Of a DNA stretch of 64,000 nt, positions 30,101 through 36,800 are shown in pieces. Within the stretch, counting starts at the first letter, position 1, and every line of letters starts with the position of its first letter. The stretch is taken from contig OZ038452.1 in the NCBI GenBank assembly GCA_964036195.1, positions 14,130,704 through 14,194,703 on the forward strand, written 5' to 3'. A program made the translations under genes and the position numbers. The notes under the pieces are model-generated. The model had not been told where the DNA came from, did not search any database, and saw only the letters and a list, made by a program, of their open reading frames with translations. This stretch comes from Sphaerolaimus hirsutus (Eukaryota; Nematoda; Chromadorea; Monhysterida; Sphaerolaimidae).

Positions 30101-32043
30101 GGGGGTCTTTGGGGGTAGTAGCCAAAAATTTTGCCTCGGGATAGATAGATAGCTGAGCGGCCTCGGGGATAGATAGATAGCTGGCGGATTTGGGGGGGCA
30201 GCCCTAGGAGACCCCTGGCCAACCCTACACATCAGTAGGGTTGGCCGATGTTTTTTTTTAAACGTTTTTTTTTTTAAACATGACGTCTGAAATGTTTTTT
30301 TTTTTTTTAAAACATCGGCCGAAATTTTTAGTACTAAGCACTGGGTATTTTGCAAAATTTTTGCGCGCAAGCGTGCAAATTTCACGCACAAATTGATATT
30401 GGTGGTTGTTTTCATTGGTTTTGTGGCATTTTTAGTATCAAAGTATCCATTTCTATGTGCTACCATGGGTGAATAAGCCGACATATGTTGCTGTAATATA
30501 TAATATTGAGGTAATGTGCTTCCATGTACCTCCACAGTGTGTAACTTCACTCCCAAAGTAACAACCTCCTTTGATAACCTTGTTTGATCACCATTCCGTG
30601 CCAAACTTTACCTGATGTCATGAACATTCGACTATAAGGCGATATACGAACGATATGTCGACGAAAAATGGATATTTTTGACACAAATCACCACTTATAA
30701 TGCTATCCCATGGCTCCACAGACATTAAATGGTCATATATAACATCACAGAGTATTGCCACTGTCTGATATACCTATATATGTTGACACTAGGTCATATC
30801 TGGGAGCTTTTAAAAAAAAACGTTTTTTATTTAAAAAAAAACATCGAGTTGAAAAAAAACGTTTTTTTTCCAACCCTACACATCACTACCATCATATTGG
30901 TCTTTTGCGAAAGCTTTTGCCGTTTTTGGGTTGTCTGGCATTGGATCATCGTGGAGTTTCAACCGGGGTGTATAAGCTGGAATTTATTCAATCGTAAAAT
31001 TTTACCATGGATTTGATCTCTTCAAACTGGATACAGTAATAATCTATCTCTCAATAATGTCCACAACTCAACATGCACAGTCCACTGTTTCCGGAGTTTT
31101 CGATTTTTCAATCAGATTTCAATGTAAAATAAGTTGGAAACATAAAGTTTGAGACATTTTTAATTATTCACTTTTATTCAATCAATTGGCGGTAAATCTT
31201 TATTCTTGAATTTTATTTCAATCTGTTATTTCGGTTCAAATACCCCGACTAAAACCTCATCATCGAGGACAATCTAATGGGAGACAGGAAAAACTTTTGC
31301 AAAACCAAGGCAATATTTCACTGTATTGGCCAATTTTCATCAGCCCACACAACAACGCAAGGACGTATCCAGCGGGGCGGGCGGGGGGGGGGGGGTTGCA
31401 GCCCCCCCCCTTCCCGGGGTGAGATCTAAAAAGTCCCGGAAAATGCAACTTGTCCTGCATATTTTTCCATGTTTCTCAAAATTTTTGCGCGCAAGCGCGC
31501 AATTTCATCCCCATTCATTGTATTTTCAGCGGACCGGTCCCTGTAAACCAATATCCTTCGAAATAAACACATTTTTGGGACTTTCGCTGTATATGCATGC
31601 ATATTTACATACATAAAAAGCGGTTCCTGGTGCTGGTGCCAACACCAATAGCGCTATGGCGTGGCGCCTTTGTATGGCGCTAGTGCCAAAACGCCTTTCC
31701 GTCCCTATATAGGGAAAAATTTTAGGGGGCCCCCCCCCCCGTTCGCCGGCCGCCGTAAACAAGCAGCCCCCCCCCCGCTCAAAAATCCTGGATACGTCCC
31801 TGCAACAACGTGACGTATTTATCACATTGCACAACTAAACAACCCCCACACAGCCGTCGCGGCCGCAGCCGTTTCATCTGCTGCGCCATGTGCCGCAGGA
31901 GCATCCCGAAGGAGCTGCTGCTCAAGCACACGGCGAGCCACGGCGGCGGCGCGGCGCGGCCGCACTCGTGCACCAAGTGCGGCATTTGCCACTACGCCAC
32001 CGAGGAGGCGCTTTTCGTTCATTTGGAGAGTTGTGTGGGTTGA
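2952..32043 (+). CDS. TET-family methylcytosine dioxygenase with appended zinc fingers (gene model, 5' incomplete)
   Basis: This is a nuclear Fe(II)/2-oxoglutarate dioxygenase that oxidises 5-methylcytosine in DNA. Exons seen in order are 2952-3145, 7119-7305, 11065-11192, 16616-16800, 18815-19109, 24542-24664, 25342-25584, about 26204-26484, possibly 28472-28654, and 31854-32043. The first five align, from my knowledge of the family, with the mammalian TET Cys-rich region and the C-terminal half of the catalytic fold. Phases agree at every visible junction except across the assembly gap. Upstream exons lie left of position 1. The exon for the HxD Fe-binding motif is not visible between 11192 and 16616. 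The last exons encode a BED finger and two further fingers, not part of the TETs I know. Their membership in this gene is inferred from phase, strand and the lack of a new start. They could belong to a separate downstream gene. Confidence 0.8.
3170..3418. mobile_element. ACCGTATTTCCTCGAA MITE (TA-type)
   Basis: Ends TACTGTATTTCCTC and GAGGAAATACGGTA; the interior contains C-runs and a stretch shared with 15125-15366 and 15535-15786. About 249 bp, starting 24 bp after a TET donor. Confidence 0.8.
3532..3890. mobile_element. CGTATCCAG-family MITE, partial
   Basis: Same internal order as 1602-2033 (G-run, C-run, AAAAAGTGACCGGAAAATGC, TATATTTACATACA, GGCGCCATGG cluster, TAGCTAAAATTTTAGGG). The right end runs into a half copy of the TAGGCAACAAAC foldback at about 3927-4100. 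Confidence 0.7.
4265..4400. repeat. GCATTTTGGCCTATCC short tandem array
   Basis: About five diverged units of CGCATTTTGGCCTATYC. Related to the ATCCCGCA units at 5812-6110. Confidence 0.6.
5812..5950. repeat. inverted tandem array of CCCATCCCGCA
   Basis: Forward units CCCATCCCGCAAATGTG are followed by reverse units TGCGGGATGGGC, with the axis near 5890. It has the same architecture as the array at 780-980 but a different unit. Confidence 0.7.
7119..7305 (+). CDS. TET exon b: Cys-rich zinc-binding region
   Basis: Acceptor CTCACAG is followed by one base completing the split codon of the previous exon. The frame then reads RTCCCQGIDPTNRG, SYSVGC and CCKYSR, closely matching the RTCxCQGxDPxxCGxSFSFGC signature of TET proteins. 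It ends in phase 0 at donor GTGAGT. A Cys that I remember as conserved in mammalian TETs (in DPxxCG) is Arg here, while an extra Cys appears in the TCCC cluster. The longer open frame overlapping on the same strand is out of frame with the neighbouring exons and is not the gene. Confidence 0.92.
7466..8293. mobile_element. GGGATC-repeat elements, partial/nested copies
   Basis: Two left ends (AGGGTTCAAACGGGATTGAC near 7469 and TTCAAACGGGATTGAC near 7717), each followed by (CGGGATCGGGATT)-type hexamer repeats and a shared unique tail. Frames across them read DRDRDW or PIPIPKSQ and are not genes. Confidence 0.7.
8294..9130. mobile_element. TAGGGTTCAAAC element with GGGATC interior, 8-bp TSD
   Basis: Ends TAGGGTTCAAACGGG and TTTGAACCCTA. 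Perfect duplication CCCAGGAC at 8286-8293 and 9131-9138. 837 bp. Confidence 0.88.
9234..10260. mobile_element. TAGGCAACAAAC foldback element, copy 1
   Basis: Two arms of about 300 bp in inverted orientation. Landmarks are GGCAACAAAC, CAACTGCG, GGTTGCCATGCGG and TGTTCACNGTTC. They surround a second, unrelated palindrome at about 9549-10018. Copy 2 is at 19465-21120 and a half copy at 3927-4100. Confidence 0.75.
9549..10018. repeat. palindrome nested in foldback copy 1
   Basis: Arms of about 180 bp: TTTCACACTGTGAAACTGTG is mirrored by CAGTTTCACAGTGTGAA, and ACTAGATCACAC by GTGTGATCTAGT around a loop near 9730-9840. Confidence 0.75.
11065..11192 (+). CDS. TET exon c: helical segment before the HxD exon
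   Basis: The acceptor is CATTTTCAG with phase 0 at both that junction and the preceding donor. The translation includes VINTLAGTMAEHLASAAP and ends EDAQMCR. It corresponds to the TET segment (NLxSLATxLAPxYKxxAP ... ECR) that sits immediately before RLGxxEGRPFSGVTACLDFCAHxHRD. The exon ends as CG before donor GTGAGT (phase 2), so the next exon must begin with one base that completes Arg. No such exon is visible before the gap. Confidence 0.88.
11384..12004. mobile_element. TAGGGATGG hAT-like MITE, 8-bp TSD
   Basis: Ends TAGGGATGG and CCATCCCTA. Perfect duplication TTGTAAAC at 11376-11383 and 12005-12012. The interior contains AAAAAACG-rich ends and a conserved core (AACCAATGAAAACAACCA, GCGCAAAAAA) shared with the TAGGGTTGG family. 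621 bp. Confidence 0.9.
12137..12231. mobile_element. TAGGGTTGGCC hAT-like MITE, left end cut by gap
   Basis: Matches the first 95 bp of the copies at 22052 and 30236, then enters the N run. The remainder is not found after the gap. Confidence 0.8.
12232..12432. other. assembly gap (N run)
   Basis: 201 undetermined bases. The left flank (from 12137) is the first 95 bp of a TAGGGTTGGCC-type transposon whose full copies here are 638-680 bp. The right flank does not continue that element. The true gap is therefore probably longer than 201 bp, unless the transposon copy is itself truncated. It lies where the HxD exon of the TET gene should be. Confidence 0.95.
13431..13613. mobile_element. small MITE inserted in left arm of composite foldback
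   Basis: Inverted ends ATGTATCAATACCTTA / TAAGGTATTGATACAT. The right arm of the host element at about 15836 lacks this insertion and shows the unoccupied sequence, so the insertion postdates the arms. Confidence 0.75.
13635..14118. repeat. AAGTCGACAAGTCC dispersed tandem units
   Basis: About eight copies of AAGTCGACAAGTCC(A) at irregular 30-165 bp spacing, all in one orientation. Three more copies lie at 15005-15090. Confidence 0.8.
14131..14290. repeat. GGCGCCATTTTCATGGAGT array, forward arm
   Basis: About 2.5 copies of the unit found in the opposite orientation at 14485-14960. Together they form an inverted pair around a spacer with TATCCAAATCTTATTTT repeats (14352-14485). Confidence 0.75.
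14485..14960. repeat. tandem array, about 60-bp unit
   Basis: About seven to eight units of GATAGCACCACTCCATRAAA, ATGGCGCCAACRCCATGGAA, ATGGYGCTATTTTGGAGTT. Units differ by scattered substitutions. The long minus frame across the array is a by-product. Confidence 0.85.
15125..15366. mobile_element. ACCGTATTTCCTCGAA MITE
   Basis: Ends TACCGTATTTCCTTGAATTA and TTTCGAGGAAATACGGTA. Interior homologous to 3170-3418 in the opposite orientation. Confidence 0.8.
15535..15786. mobile_element. ACCGTATTTCCTCGAA MITE
   Basis: Ends TACTGTATTTCCTCGAAATA and ATTCGAGGAAATACGGTA, same interior as 3170-3418. Inside the composite foldback. Confidence 0.8.
16616..16800 (+). CDS. TET exon: QLHVLP segment of the catalytic domain
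   Basis: The translation contains GQLHVLPAY, SGIHMLPLEVKEKW and PLPPVSKSR. This corresponds to the TET segment DEQLHVLPLYxxSDxDEFGS...SGAIxVL that follows the HxD motif. It ends as CG before donor GTTAGT (phase 2), and the next exon supplies C, making Arg. The 5' boundary (acceptor CAATGCAG) is less certain because the residues before QLHVLP do not obviously match the family. Confidence 0.82.
17341..17810. mobile_element. CAGGGGTCTC element
   Basis: Ends CAGGGGTCTCAAA and TTCAAGATACCCCTG; AGCTATCTATC motifs and AT-rich interior as in 2064-2537. 470 bp. Confidence 0.8.
17893..18789. mobile_element. TGTACTCCAG foldback repeat (interrupted)
   Basis: A repeat of about 260 bp with left end TGTACTCCAG..ACTTTACACC and right end GCACAGTATCAAGTCTGCCA. 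It is split by the hAT-like element at 18033-18670. Other copies are at about 25052-25320, 40463-40707 and 41919-42178. All carry a subterminal inverted pair (TTCACGTTGGAAACGTGCCA / TTGGCACGTTTCCAACGTGA), best preserved at 41950-42125. Confidence 0.75.
18033..18670. mobile_element. TAGGATTGG hAT-like MITE, 8-bp TSD
   Basis: Ends TAGGATTGG and CCAACCCTA; perfect duplication CTCACAAC (18025-18032 and 18671-18678). 638 bp. Inserted in the foldback repeat just upstream of a TET exon. Confidence 0.92.
18815..19109 (+). CDS. TET exon: C-terminal catalytic core (Fe-binding His, 2-oxoglutarate-binding Arg)
   Basis: Acceptor CACACACAG is followed by C completing the previous split codon, and the exon ends in phase 0 at GTGAGT. 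The translation has GGIAVMPENGTIFYEVARLE, then DHSTTAVKVPN, then PSRISIVFYQHKHL. This is the hallmark C-terminal TET block. The His (codon at 18975) matches the second Fe-binding His and the Arg (19020) matches the 2-oxoglutarate-binding Arg in xxRISLVFYQHK. Both are retained, which argues against decay of this part. The exon begins about 25 bp after the end of a foldback repeat. Confidence 0.93.
19465..21120. mobile_element. TAGGCAACAAAC foldback element, copy 2
   Basis: Same outer arms as 9234-10260 but with a different, larger palindrome (19768-20876) in the centre. Confidence 0.75.
19768..20876. repeat. 1.1-kb near-perfect palindrome
   Basis: The left end ATAAACACCTTCCCGATCAA is mirrored by TTGATCGGGAAGGTGTTTAT at the right. 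Arms of about 520 bp run to a short centre near 20300-20335 (GACATCATAATGACGTCATT). Arms differ at only a few scattered positions by eye. Confidence 0.88.
21150..21371. mobile_element. GGCNCCACACACGCTAGTTGACA foldback MITE
   Basis: Ends GGGCCCACACACGCTAGTTG and AGTTGACATCCAGCGTGTGT. Related to 39681-39841, the partial copy near 37480-37600, and 61426-61796. Confidence 0.7.
21546..22913. mobile_element. AAGTACCGATCTACA element (interrupted)
   Basis: The outer ends GAAGGGTGTGCTTCTAAAAG and CTAGAAG-type TTTAGAAGCACACCCTTC are inverted. The interior has seven or so TACCGATCTACA units at about 45-165 bp spacing. The hAT-like element 22052-22731 is inserted in it. Confidence 0.7.
22052..22731. mobile_element. 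TAGGGTTGGCC hAT-like MITE
   Basis: Ends TAGGGTTGGCCGATG and CCAACCCTA, interior homologous to 18033-18670 in reverse orientation. 680 bp. No clean target duplication is visible at the flanks. Confidence 0.85.
23029..23649. mobile_element. TAGGGTTCAAAC element with GGGATC interior, 8-bp TSD
   Basis: Ends TAGGGTTCAAACGGG and CCCGTTTGAACCCTA; perfect duplication GCTGGTAC (23021-23028 and 23650-23657). 621 bp; both ends are (CGGGATCGGGAT) hexamer arrays. Confidence 0.93.
23690..24175. mobile_element. decayed hAT-like MITE relative
   Basis: Contains the core shared with 11384-12004 and 62426-63131 (GGGATAGC, CATGGAATAGTG, AAATGAAAACCACCA, TAGTACTAAAAAATTTGG) and ends near GCCAGCCATCC. Outer ends are not clean. 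Confidence 0.6.
24542..24664 (+). CDS. TET tail exon, basic low-complexity
   Basis: It is bounded by a good acceptor (TTTTTATCAG) and donor (CAG before GTGAGT), phase 0 on both sides, and is exactly 41 codons. The translation starts AEQQVAGATESGLNRKRRKS and continues with a Lys-rich stretch resembling a nuclear localisation signal. No domain is recognised. In mammals too the conserved TET core is followed by a basic, poorly conserved tail, so it fits as a TET tail. Confidence 0.7.
25052..25320. mobile_element. TGTACTCCAG foldback repeat copy
   Basis: Matches the interrupted copy at 17893-18789, including GGTTCACGCTGGAA, GGCACGCTTCCAACGTGAGA and AGTATCAAGTCCGCCAAG. Ends about 20 bp before the acceptor of the BED-finger exon. 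Confidence 0.7.
25342..25584 (+). CDS. BED-type zinc finger exon (inferred C-terminal extension of the TET gene)
   Basis: Acceptor AATTCCGCAG, phase 0. The translation begins KVLRSKVWAAFSEV and has CDLCG, then TWPLRGHLDKYHP. That is the BED-finger layout: aromatic SKVWxxF start, CxxC, then HxxxxH. BED fingers bind DNA and are common in hAT transposases and host genes derived from them. No transposase catalytic sequence follows. Two donors preserve the frame (GTTAGT at 25585, GTAAAT at 25597), and a third at about 25528 would change phase. Joining to the TET exons upstream is inferred from phase 0/0 compatibility. Confidence 0.72.
25860..26045. repeat. AAGTAAAATGGCAAAAGCG inverted tandem array
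   Basis: Forward units GAAGTAAAATGGCAAAAGCG to about 25945 are followed by reverse units CGCTTTTGCCATTTTACTTC to 26045, another hairpin-forming array. Confidence 0.7.
26204..26484 (+). CDS. GC-rich probable coding exon, frame unresolved
   Basis: There is a strong acceptor (CTTTTGCTTTTAG) and a good donor (AG before GTCAGT). All three + frames stay open over long parts. One reads PDTPPPTPIFAGTPG... and runs through to the donor in phase 2, matching the phase of the zinc-finger exon at 31854. It needs a weaker acceptor near 26287, because a stop lies at 26228. Another frame (NNMPQQNATYAAGHAAAYAD...) uses the strong acceptor but stops at 26439. GC content is well above the flanks. No known domain was recognised. 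Confidence 0.4.
26532..26977. mobile_element. CAGGGGTCTCCAAG element
   Basis: Ends CAGGGGTCTCCAAG and CTTGGAGTCCCCTG. 446 bp, same internal motifs as 2064-2537. Confidence 0.8.
28060..28290. repeat. interspersed repeat shared with 57840-58090
   Basis: Shares ordered blocks with 57840-58090: GCGGAAATAAGA, CGCGAATTGCTTAAAGGA, TCCAAAAATCGCAATTTNTG, AAATTTCAGTGTGCGGTGCG. No ends defined. Confidence 0.6.
28472..28654 (+). CDS. possible cassette exon, phase 2 to phase 2
   Basis: This GC-rich segment has acceptor CAACTGCAG and donor CG before GTTGGT. It is open in the frame compatible with a phase-2 exon before it and the phase-2 zinc-finger exon after it. Length is 183 bp, a multiple of three. 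The reading is strongly basic (RSGRKWSRAYVRLWKRRG...) and matches no family I recognise. A second frame is also open, so this may instead be GC-rich non-coding sequence. Confidence 0.25.
28802..29855. mobile_element. AACAGGGGACACGCCAGG element (TA-type)
   Basis: Inverted ends AACAGGGGACACGCCAGGTC and GACCTGGCGTGTCCCCTGTT, flanked by TA on both sides. A CGTATCCAG-family element occupies about 28939-29345 within it. 1054 bp; no transposase frame recognised. Confidence 0.8.
30236..30878. mobile_element. TAGGGTTGGCC hAT-like MITE, 8-bp TSD (7/8)
   Basis: Ends TAGGGTTGGCCGATG and CCAACCCTA; flanks CACATCAG and CACATCAC. 643 bp. Confidence 0.88.
31358..31802. mobile_element. CGTATCCAG-family MITE, 8-bp TSD
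   Basis: Ends CAAGGACGTATCCAG and CTGGATACGTCCCTG; perfect duplication CAACAACG (31350-31357 and 31803-31810). 445 bp; right end 52 bp before the zinc-finger exon. Confidence 0.9.
31854..32043 (+). CDS. terminal exon with C2H2 and C2HC zinc fingers
   Basis: Acceptor CCCCACACAG, one base completing a phase-2 codon, then an open frame to TGA at 32041. The first finger reads FICCAMCRRSIPKELLLKHT ending in H-x3-H. The second reads CTKCGICHYATEEALFVHLE, then C, i.e. C-x2-C...H-x3-C. The segment is GC-rich against AT-rich flanks. It is probably the last exon, with 3' UTR after 32043. A transposon (31358-31802) lies 52 bp upstream of the acceptor. Whether this belongs with the TET gene or a separate zinc-finger gene is not settled. 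Confidence 0.7.
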
Positions 32044-33901
32044 TTTTGCGTGTTGGTCGATTTTGTCGGTTCGTTTTATGTGTCGGATGATTTTGTCAGT
32101 CGATTTTGTAGGTTGATTTTGTGTCTTGGTCGAGTTCCTGAGATTTTGTGATTTGCGTCTCGTCGTCTTGCCAAAGGAGATTATTTTGATATTAGATCGA
32201 AATCGTTGCATTTGTTTTTCGTTTTACTGTAGCGTAGAAGTATTTTATGTTGTGAAAACGTTCCGCGTGGCGCGTGCGATTTTTCAAAAATTGAAAATTT
32301 TTCGAATCTTGTTCGTGTTTGGGAATATTTCGTTTCGTGTGGATTGAGATGTTTTCTTATTACGACGTTCCTCCAATCGTTCGTTTGCGGTGGTGTCCCC
32401 GTTTGGAGATTTCCCAGAGTTCATTTGCGTTGAAATTTTAAATTAGTACTCTGATTCAATATTTTTTTGATAAATGCATTGCAAACGCAAGCTTGTGTCA
32501 CCTTTATGCTTATTGACGAATTTTGTGGTTTTGCTGTAGATGAAATGTGAACACTAGTGATAGAAAGGCGCAACGGCGCTGGCGCAAGCGCCTAACCAAA
32601 AGCGCTTGGCGCTAAATTCGGTGCCGCACATTGGAAAAGCGCCATGGCGCTTGGCGCCAAAGCTCTGCCGCTTTTCTGATCACTATTGAAGGCTATTATC
32701 GTTAGTGAATACTAGTAGCAAATTTACTGAAACAGTCACTATTTTTTCGTGCTGCCGCCGCGGTGCCTTTGCCACTGCGGTGACGATTGTGTTTCTTTGT
32801 GGGTGAATACGTTCAGTGCATTCTTTTTTTACCTCTGGGATTTCAGTGTTTTCTAGCGTCCGCATCTCTACCGGCGTTATCGGCCTGTGCGCTCAAACGC
32901 CAATCAATTGATTCTCGCCTTGGAACGTTGGTGCTTTCGGATTTTCGTTATAGTGGCGGGCGGCACACTTTGCACGGAAACCTACCGTAACCCATCTGAA
33001 TAATGAACCGAAAATTATGCGGTTTTTTCATCATAATATTTCGTTTTTACTATGGAATAATTAATTACGAAATATGTCACAAGATTTTATTCTTCAATTA
33101 TGGTAGGATTCTGCGCAAAGTATGCGCTCCACTCGGTAAATGTGTCATTCTCGCATTGGTGAATGGTGAAGTGGCATAGTGAAGGTGGCATAATGTAGAT
33201 TTTGCACATTTACTGGTGCTGTGCATTCTAGTACGCCACGTAAATTTGGGAAACTCATGAATCTGTTTTGTACACGGGTAAGTTTACCAGAATTAAAAAT
33301 CTCGATAATCAGGCGATCTTAATCGTTCATCTGGTAAATTCAAATGTGTTCCAAACATAACTGTTTCCCGAATTTCTACGGTTTACTAGCGTGCGCGGGC
33401 ACTTTGTATTCCGAATATAAAAGTAAATAGGTACCTAAGAAAGTTGTGCTTGTAGTTCGAAGTAAGAAAGTTGTGCTTGTTTGTTTTTGACATCATCATT
33501 GTCGAGTATTGTAATTTTGTAATTCACTTAGAGTTCAGTTGAAATGCTTTTTGAACCTCCTGTGTCTGCTTTTTATGTGGTAATTTTTTTACCAAAATTA
33601 TCTAAATGCATCTGTTAAACAAATACAAAAGGTCGAGTGAAAACAGCTGTCAATGCCTTTGTTAAAATGCGAGTGCTAAAATTAAATGAACTAAGAACAA
33701 AATGACACATGCTGTCATCGCAACGAGATGGGAATTACCGCCCATTTAGATAAATAATGCGTGCATTATTATTTTCCGTTTTCACCAGTCCTAATGGTCC
33801 TTGAATTTTCATTCAGGTCATTCATAATGGTTTAGCAATTTCACTCGCCGTTTTTGTCTCTGGCTGTCAGATTTCGTTGTGTTTTTGTAACGGTATTCGC
33901 A

Positions 33902-34232
33902 TACCGTATTACCTCGAATTACCCCCTTGAATTAACCCCCCTCGAAATACCCCCCTCATGTATGGGATGTACATGATGTATTTATTAGTGCTAATTTGCA
34001 TCGCAGTTACACATAGACTAGTTTGTGTAGCTATCTACGTTTTTATGTCCAAATATATACTGTTTGGACACATTTATTACCTGTTTCGGGTACGCAAATG
34101 CCTACTATTTACTGCGATGTTTACGAAAATTTCTGACTAATTATTTAATCCCCCCACGAATTAACCCCCCCCCCCTCAAATTTTGCTGGCGAAATAGTAA
34201 ACCCCATGGGGGTATTTCGAGGTAATACGGTA
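33902..34232. mobile_element. ACCGTATTACCTCGAA MITE
   Basis: Ends TACCGTATTACCTCGAATTA and ATTTCGAGGTAATACGGTA. About 331 bp. Same end type as 3170-3418 but a different interior. Confidence 0.8.
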
Positions 34233-34783
34233 AATGTACTGTATGGCGAAAAATTCGTATCATGCCTTTCACACTTCCCGTATCATTTTAGAATGACTTT
34301 TTACACAGCATTTTTCAATGTCAGCATAAACATAAAATGTCTTCATCACTGTTGACGTGTGCAATTTAAGTTGACTCGTGCTGCTTGAATGGCTTCCCGG
34401 AAAAAAACAGTAGACCAAATTTATGATGCAAATATACCTTCGCTGTGTAAAAAGGGCATCGATGCAGAATTTACCGTTTGAAGTTGCATTCGCATGTGCA
34501 TTTCCATGTTTTCCACCCGTGCGCCATCTCGTAAAAATGAATTGAAGCCACCCGCCCCCGTGGAGGATTCATTGTGCAGTTGACGCAGGGTTTGTTTTGT
34601 GTTTTTGAATAAATATGGTACTTTCGTTGTGTATCTACCCCTTTATGACTTCTGCAAATACGAATACGTTTGCGATGTTTTCAATGTAAAGTTACATAAT
34701 CAAATATTTACCGCTTGATCTTGAGAAGAATAATTCCCAATGTATTTAGGTATTTCACCAGCTATGAAAAGTTTTGAGAAGTA

Positions 34784-35060
34784 AGGGAAGTGGTGGAAAA
34801 AGCGCCAGGACTTTGGCGCTTTTCATGCGTGTGGCGTAGTGATGGAATGGCGCCATGGCGCTGGCGCTATTTGAGGGCGCCAAAGGGCGCCGCGCCATGG
34901 CGCCATTGGCGCTTGGCGCCCTTTTTCTGTGGCGCCCTTGGCGCCTGGCGCCCACATTCTGAAAGGCGCCATGGCGCCCTTGGCGCTTGGCGCCCTTTTT
35001 CCGTGGCGCCCTTGGCGCCTGGCGCCCCGCTTTAGAAGGGCGCCAAAAAGGCGCCAGCAG
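34784..35060. repeat. GGCGCC-rich palindromic cluster
   Basis: Dense ATGGCGCC / GGCGCTTGGCGCC units, including an internal TAGTGATGGAATGGCGC left end near 34838. Related to the elements at 39042 and 44897. Confidence 0.7.
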
Positions 35061-35494
35061 GGTTTCACGGTGAGTGCTGTGTAAACGAAAAAAAAATGAA
35101 AAACGCATCACTGGATGATCTGAATACGCCAGAAAAATGGACGGAGTGGTGTGAGTGGGTGGAAATCTTTCGTCCAACGGTTCATCAGATCTGTCTGACG
35201 GATCAGAAGACAAGAATGATGGACTGTCTAACTTGCAAAATCATAAACAAACGGATTTAAATCGTTGCAATTAGGAAACATTGTTTGGAAAGGTCTATTT
35301 GTAATGAATGGATTGTTGTCAAATGACAATTTCCATTGCGTTTGGATTCGTCATGTGGATTTTTTTCAAAAAAAACTTGTTGCAAGCCTTGTTTTTGTTC
35401 ATTACATCCTGAGAACGCGAATTAAGAAGTGAATGCGCGTACAATGGTGCTGTAGAAACATTTTTAGCACACGCATGGTGTTGTAGGCACTTTT

Positions 35495-35800
35495 TATCCT
35501 GGCGCCCTTGGCGCCCTTGCCCTATTTTCCAAATGGCGCCCTTGGCGCTTGGCGCCCTCTTTCCGTGGCGCCCCTGGCGCCTGGCGCCCACTTTCTGAAT
35601 GGCGCCTGGCGCCCTTTTTCTGTGGCGCCCTTGGCGCTTGGCGCCCACTTTCTGAATGGCGCCTGGCGCCATTTTTTCTGGCGCTTTTCCATCACTAGTG
35701 TGGCGCCAAGCACCGACGGCGCCACAGCAAAATAGCGTCAAGCGCCTTCGCGCTTTTTACTGTGGCGCTACCGCCAGGCGCCAGCACTTTTCAATCACTA
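35495..35800. repeat. GGCGCC-rich palindromic cluster
   Basis: Tandem GGCGCCCTTGGCGCTTGGCG units ending in GGCGCTTTTCCATCACTAG and a second end CTTTTCAATCACTAG, suggesting two nested copies. Confidence 0.7.
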
Positions 35801-36054
35801 GGTAAGGGGCGTAAGTAAATATTTGTCTGCAGCGCATTTGGCAAGCGTATTTTTTATAAGGGTCTCTGTCCATTTTGCGACGTGAATGTTTTGTAATTAA
35901 TAGACAAAGTTATTGAGTAACTTCACCGCCCCCCCCAAAGCCGGCAAAAATAAACAACTTTCCAAAAAAGTACCTCGCCAGTGTCCTTGAAACTGTATCA
36001 GGTGTTTGCCATAGGCGTTTGCGGCATCATTTGTTGTCCAGCGACCGCTGCCGA

Positions 36055-36800
36055 CCCAGCAAAATGTCGAATGTCATGCAAAGTGTCAAAGATCATGTAA
36101 GAACATTGGCAATAATTTTTTTTTTACTTTATGGATGTTCGACATTTTTCATGACATTTCACATTCTTTTGGCACTGCATGACATTTTATTTACAGGGTT
36201 TGGGAGTGCAGATAGTCCAGGAAAATAACCCTGTAAAGTGTCTAGGGACATGTAAAATGTGAATTCAAATGATAAGAAAAGATGTGATTGGAACGTTTTC
36301 CATGCGATTTTACGTGACCTTTGACACTCCATGGCATTTTACTTGACCTTTTCGCGCTGCATGAGATTTTACATGACTTTTGACACTGCATGACATTTTA
36401 TTTTTCAGGGTTGGGAGTGGCCCATTGTGCCACTAACAGACTCTGCTAAATGTCAAATGACATGCAAGGTTCCAAAAGTCATGTAAAAAGACATGAAACC
36501 TGTCTGAAAAATGACCAACACAGTAAAATTTGAAACTTTCCAGGGTATTTTACGTGACTTTCGACACTTTGAATGACACTTAACATTTTACAGGGTCTGG
36601 GGTGGCACCAGATCTTGTGATCAGTTCATAAATCCTGCCATTCTTGATGTACAGGGGGGGGGGCAGCGCTGTATTTTGTAAGGTCTAAAGTAAAGTGTCA
36701 TTTTAAAAAATAGAATATTTTATAACTGAAATTTTAACATTTTGCATGTCATTTGGCAATTTCGTATGACAATGTACATGACATTTGACACTTGGTTTTT
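36055..36800. repeat. decayed tandem repeat, ATGACATTTnACA units
   Basis: Repeated, diverged blocks of TGTCAAAnGTCATGTAAAA and CATGACATTTTACNTGAC alternate with ACAGGGTTTGGGAGTG at irregular spacing. Confidence 0.55.

Noticed and set aside
34755..35741. Frames rich in GARRQGRHGKRAPSAKGA
   Set aside because: They are translations of GGCGCC palindromic clusters, open on both strands.
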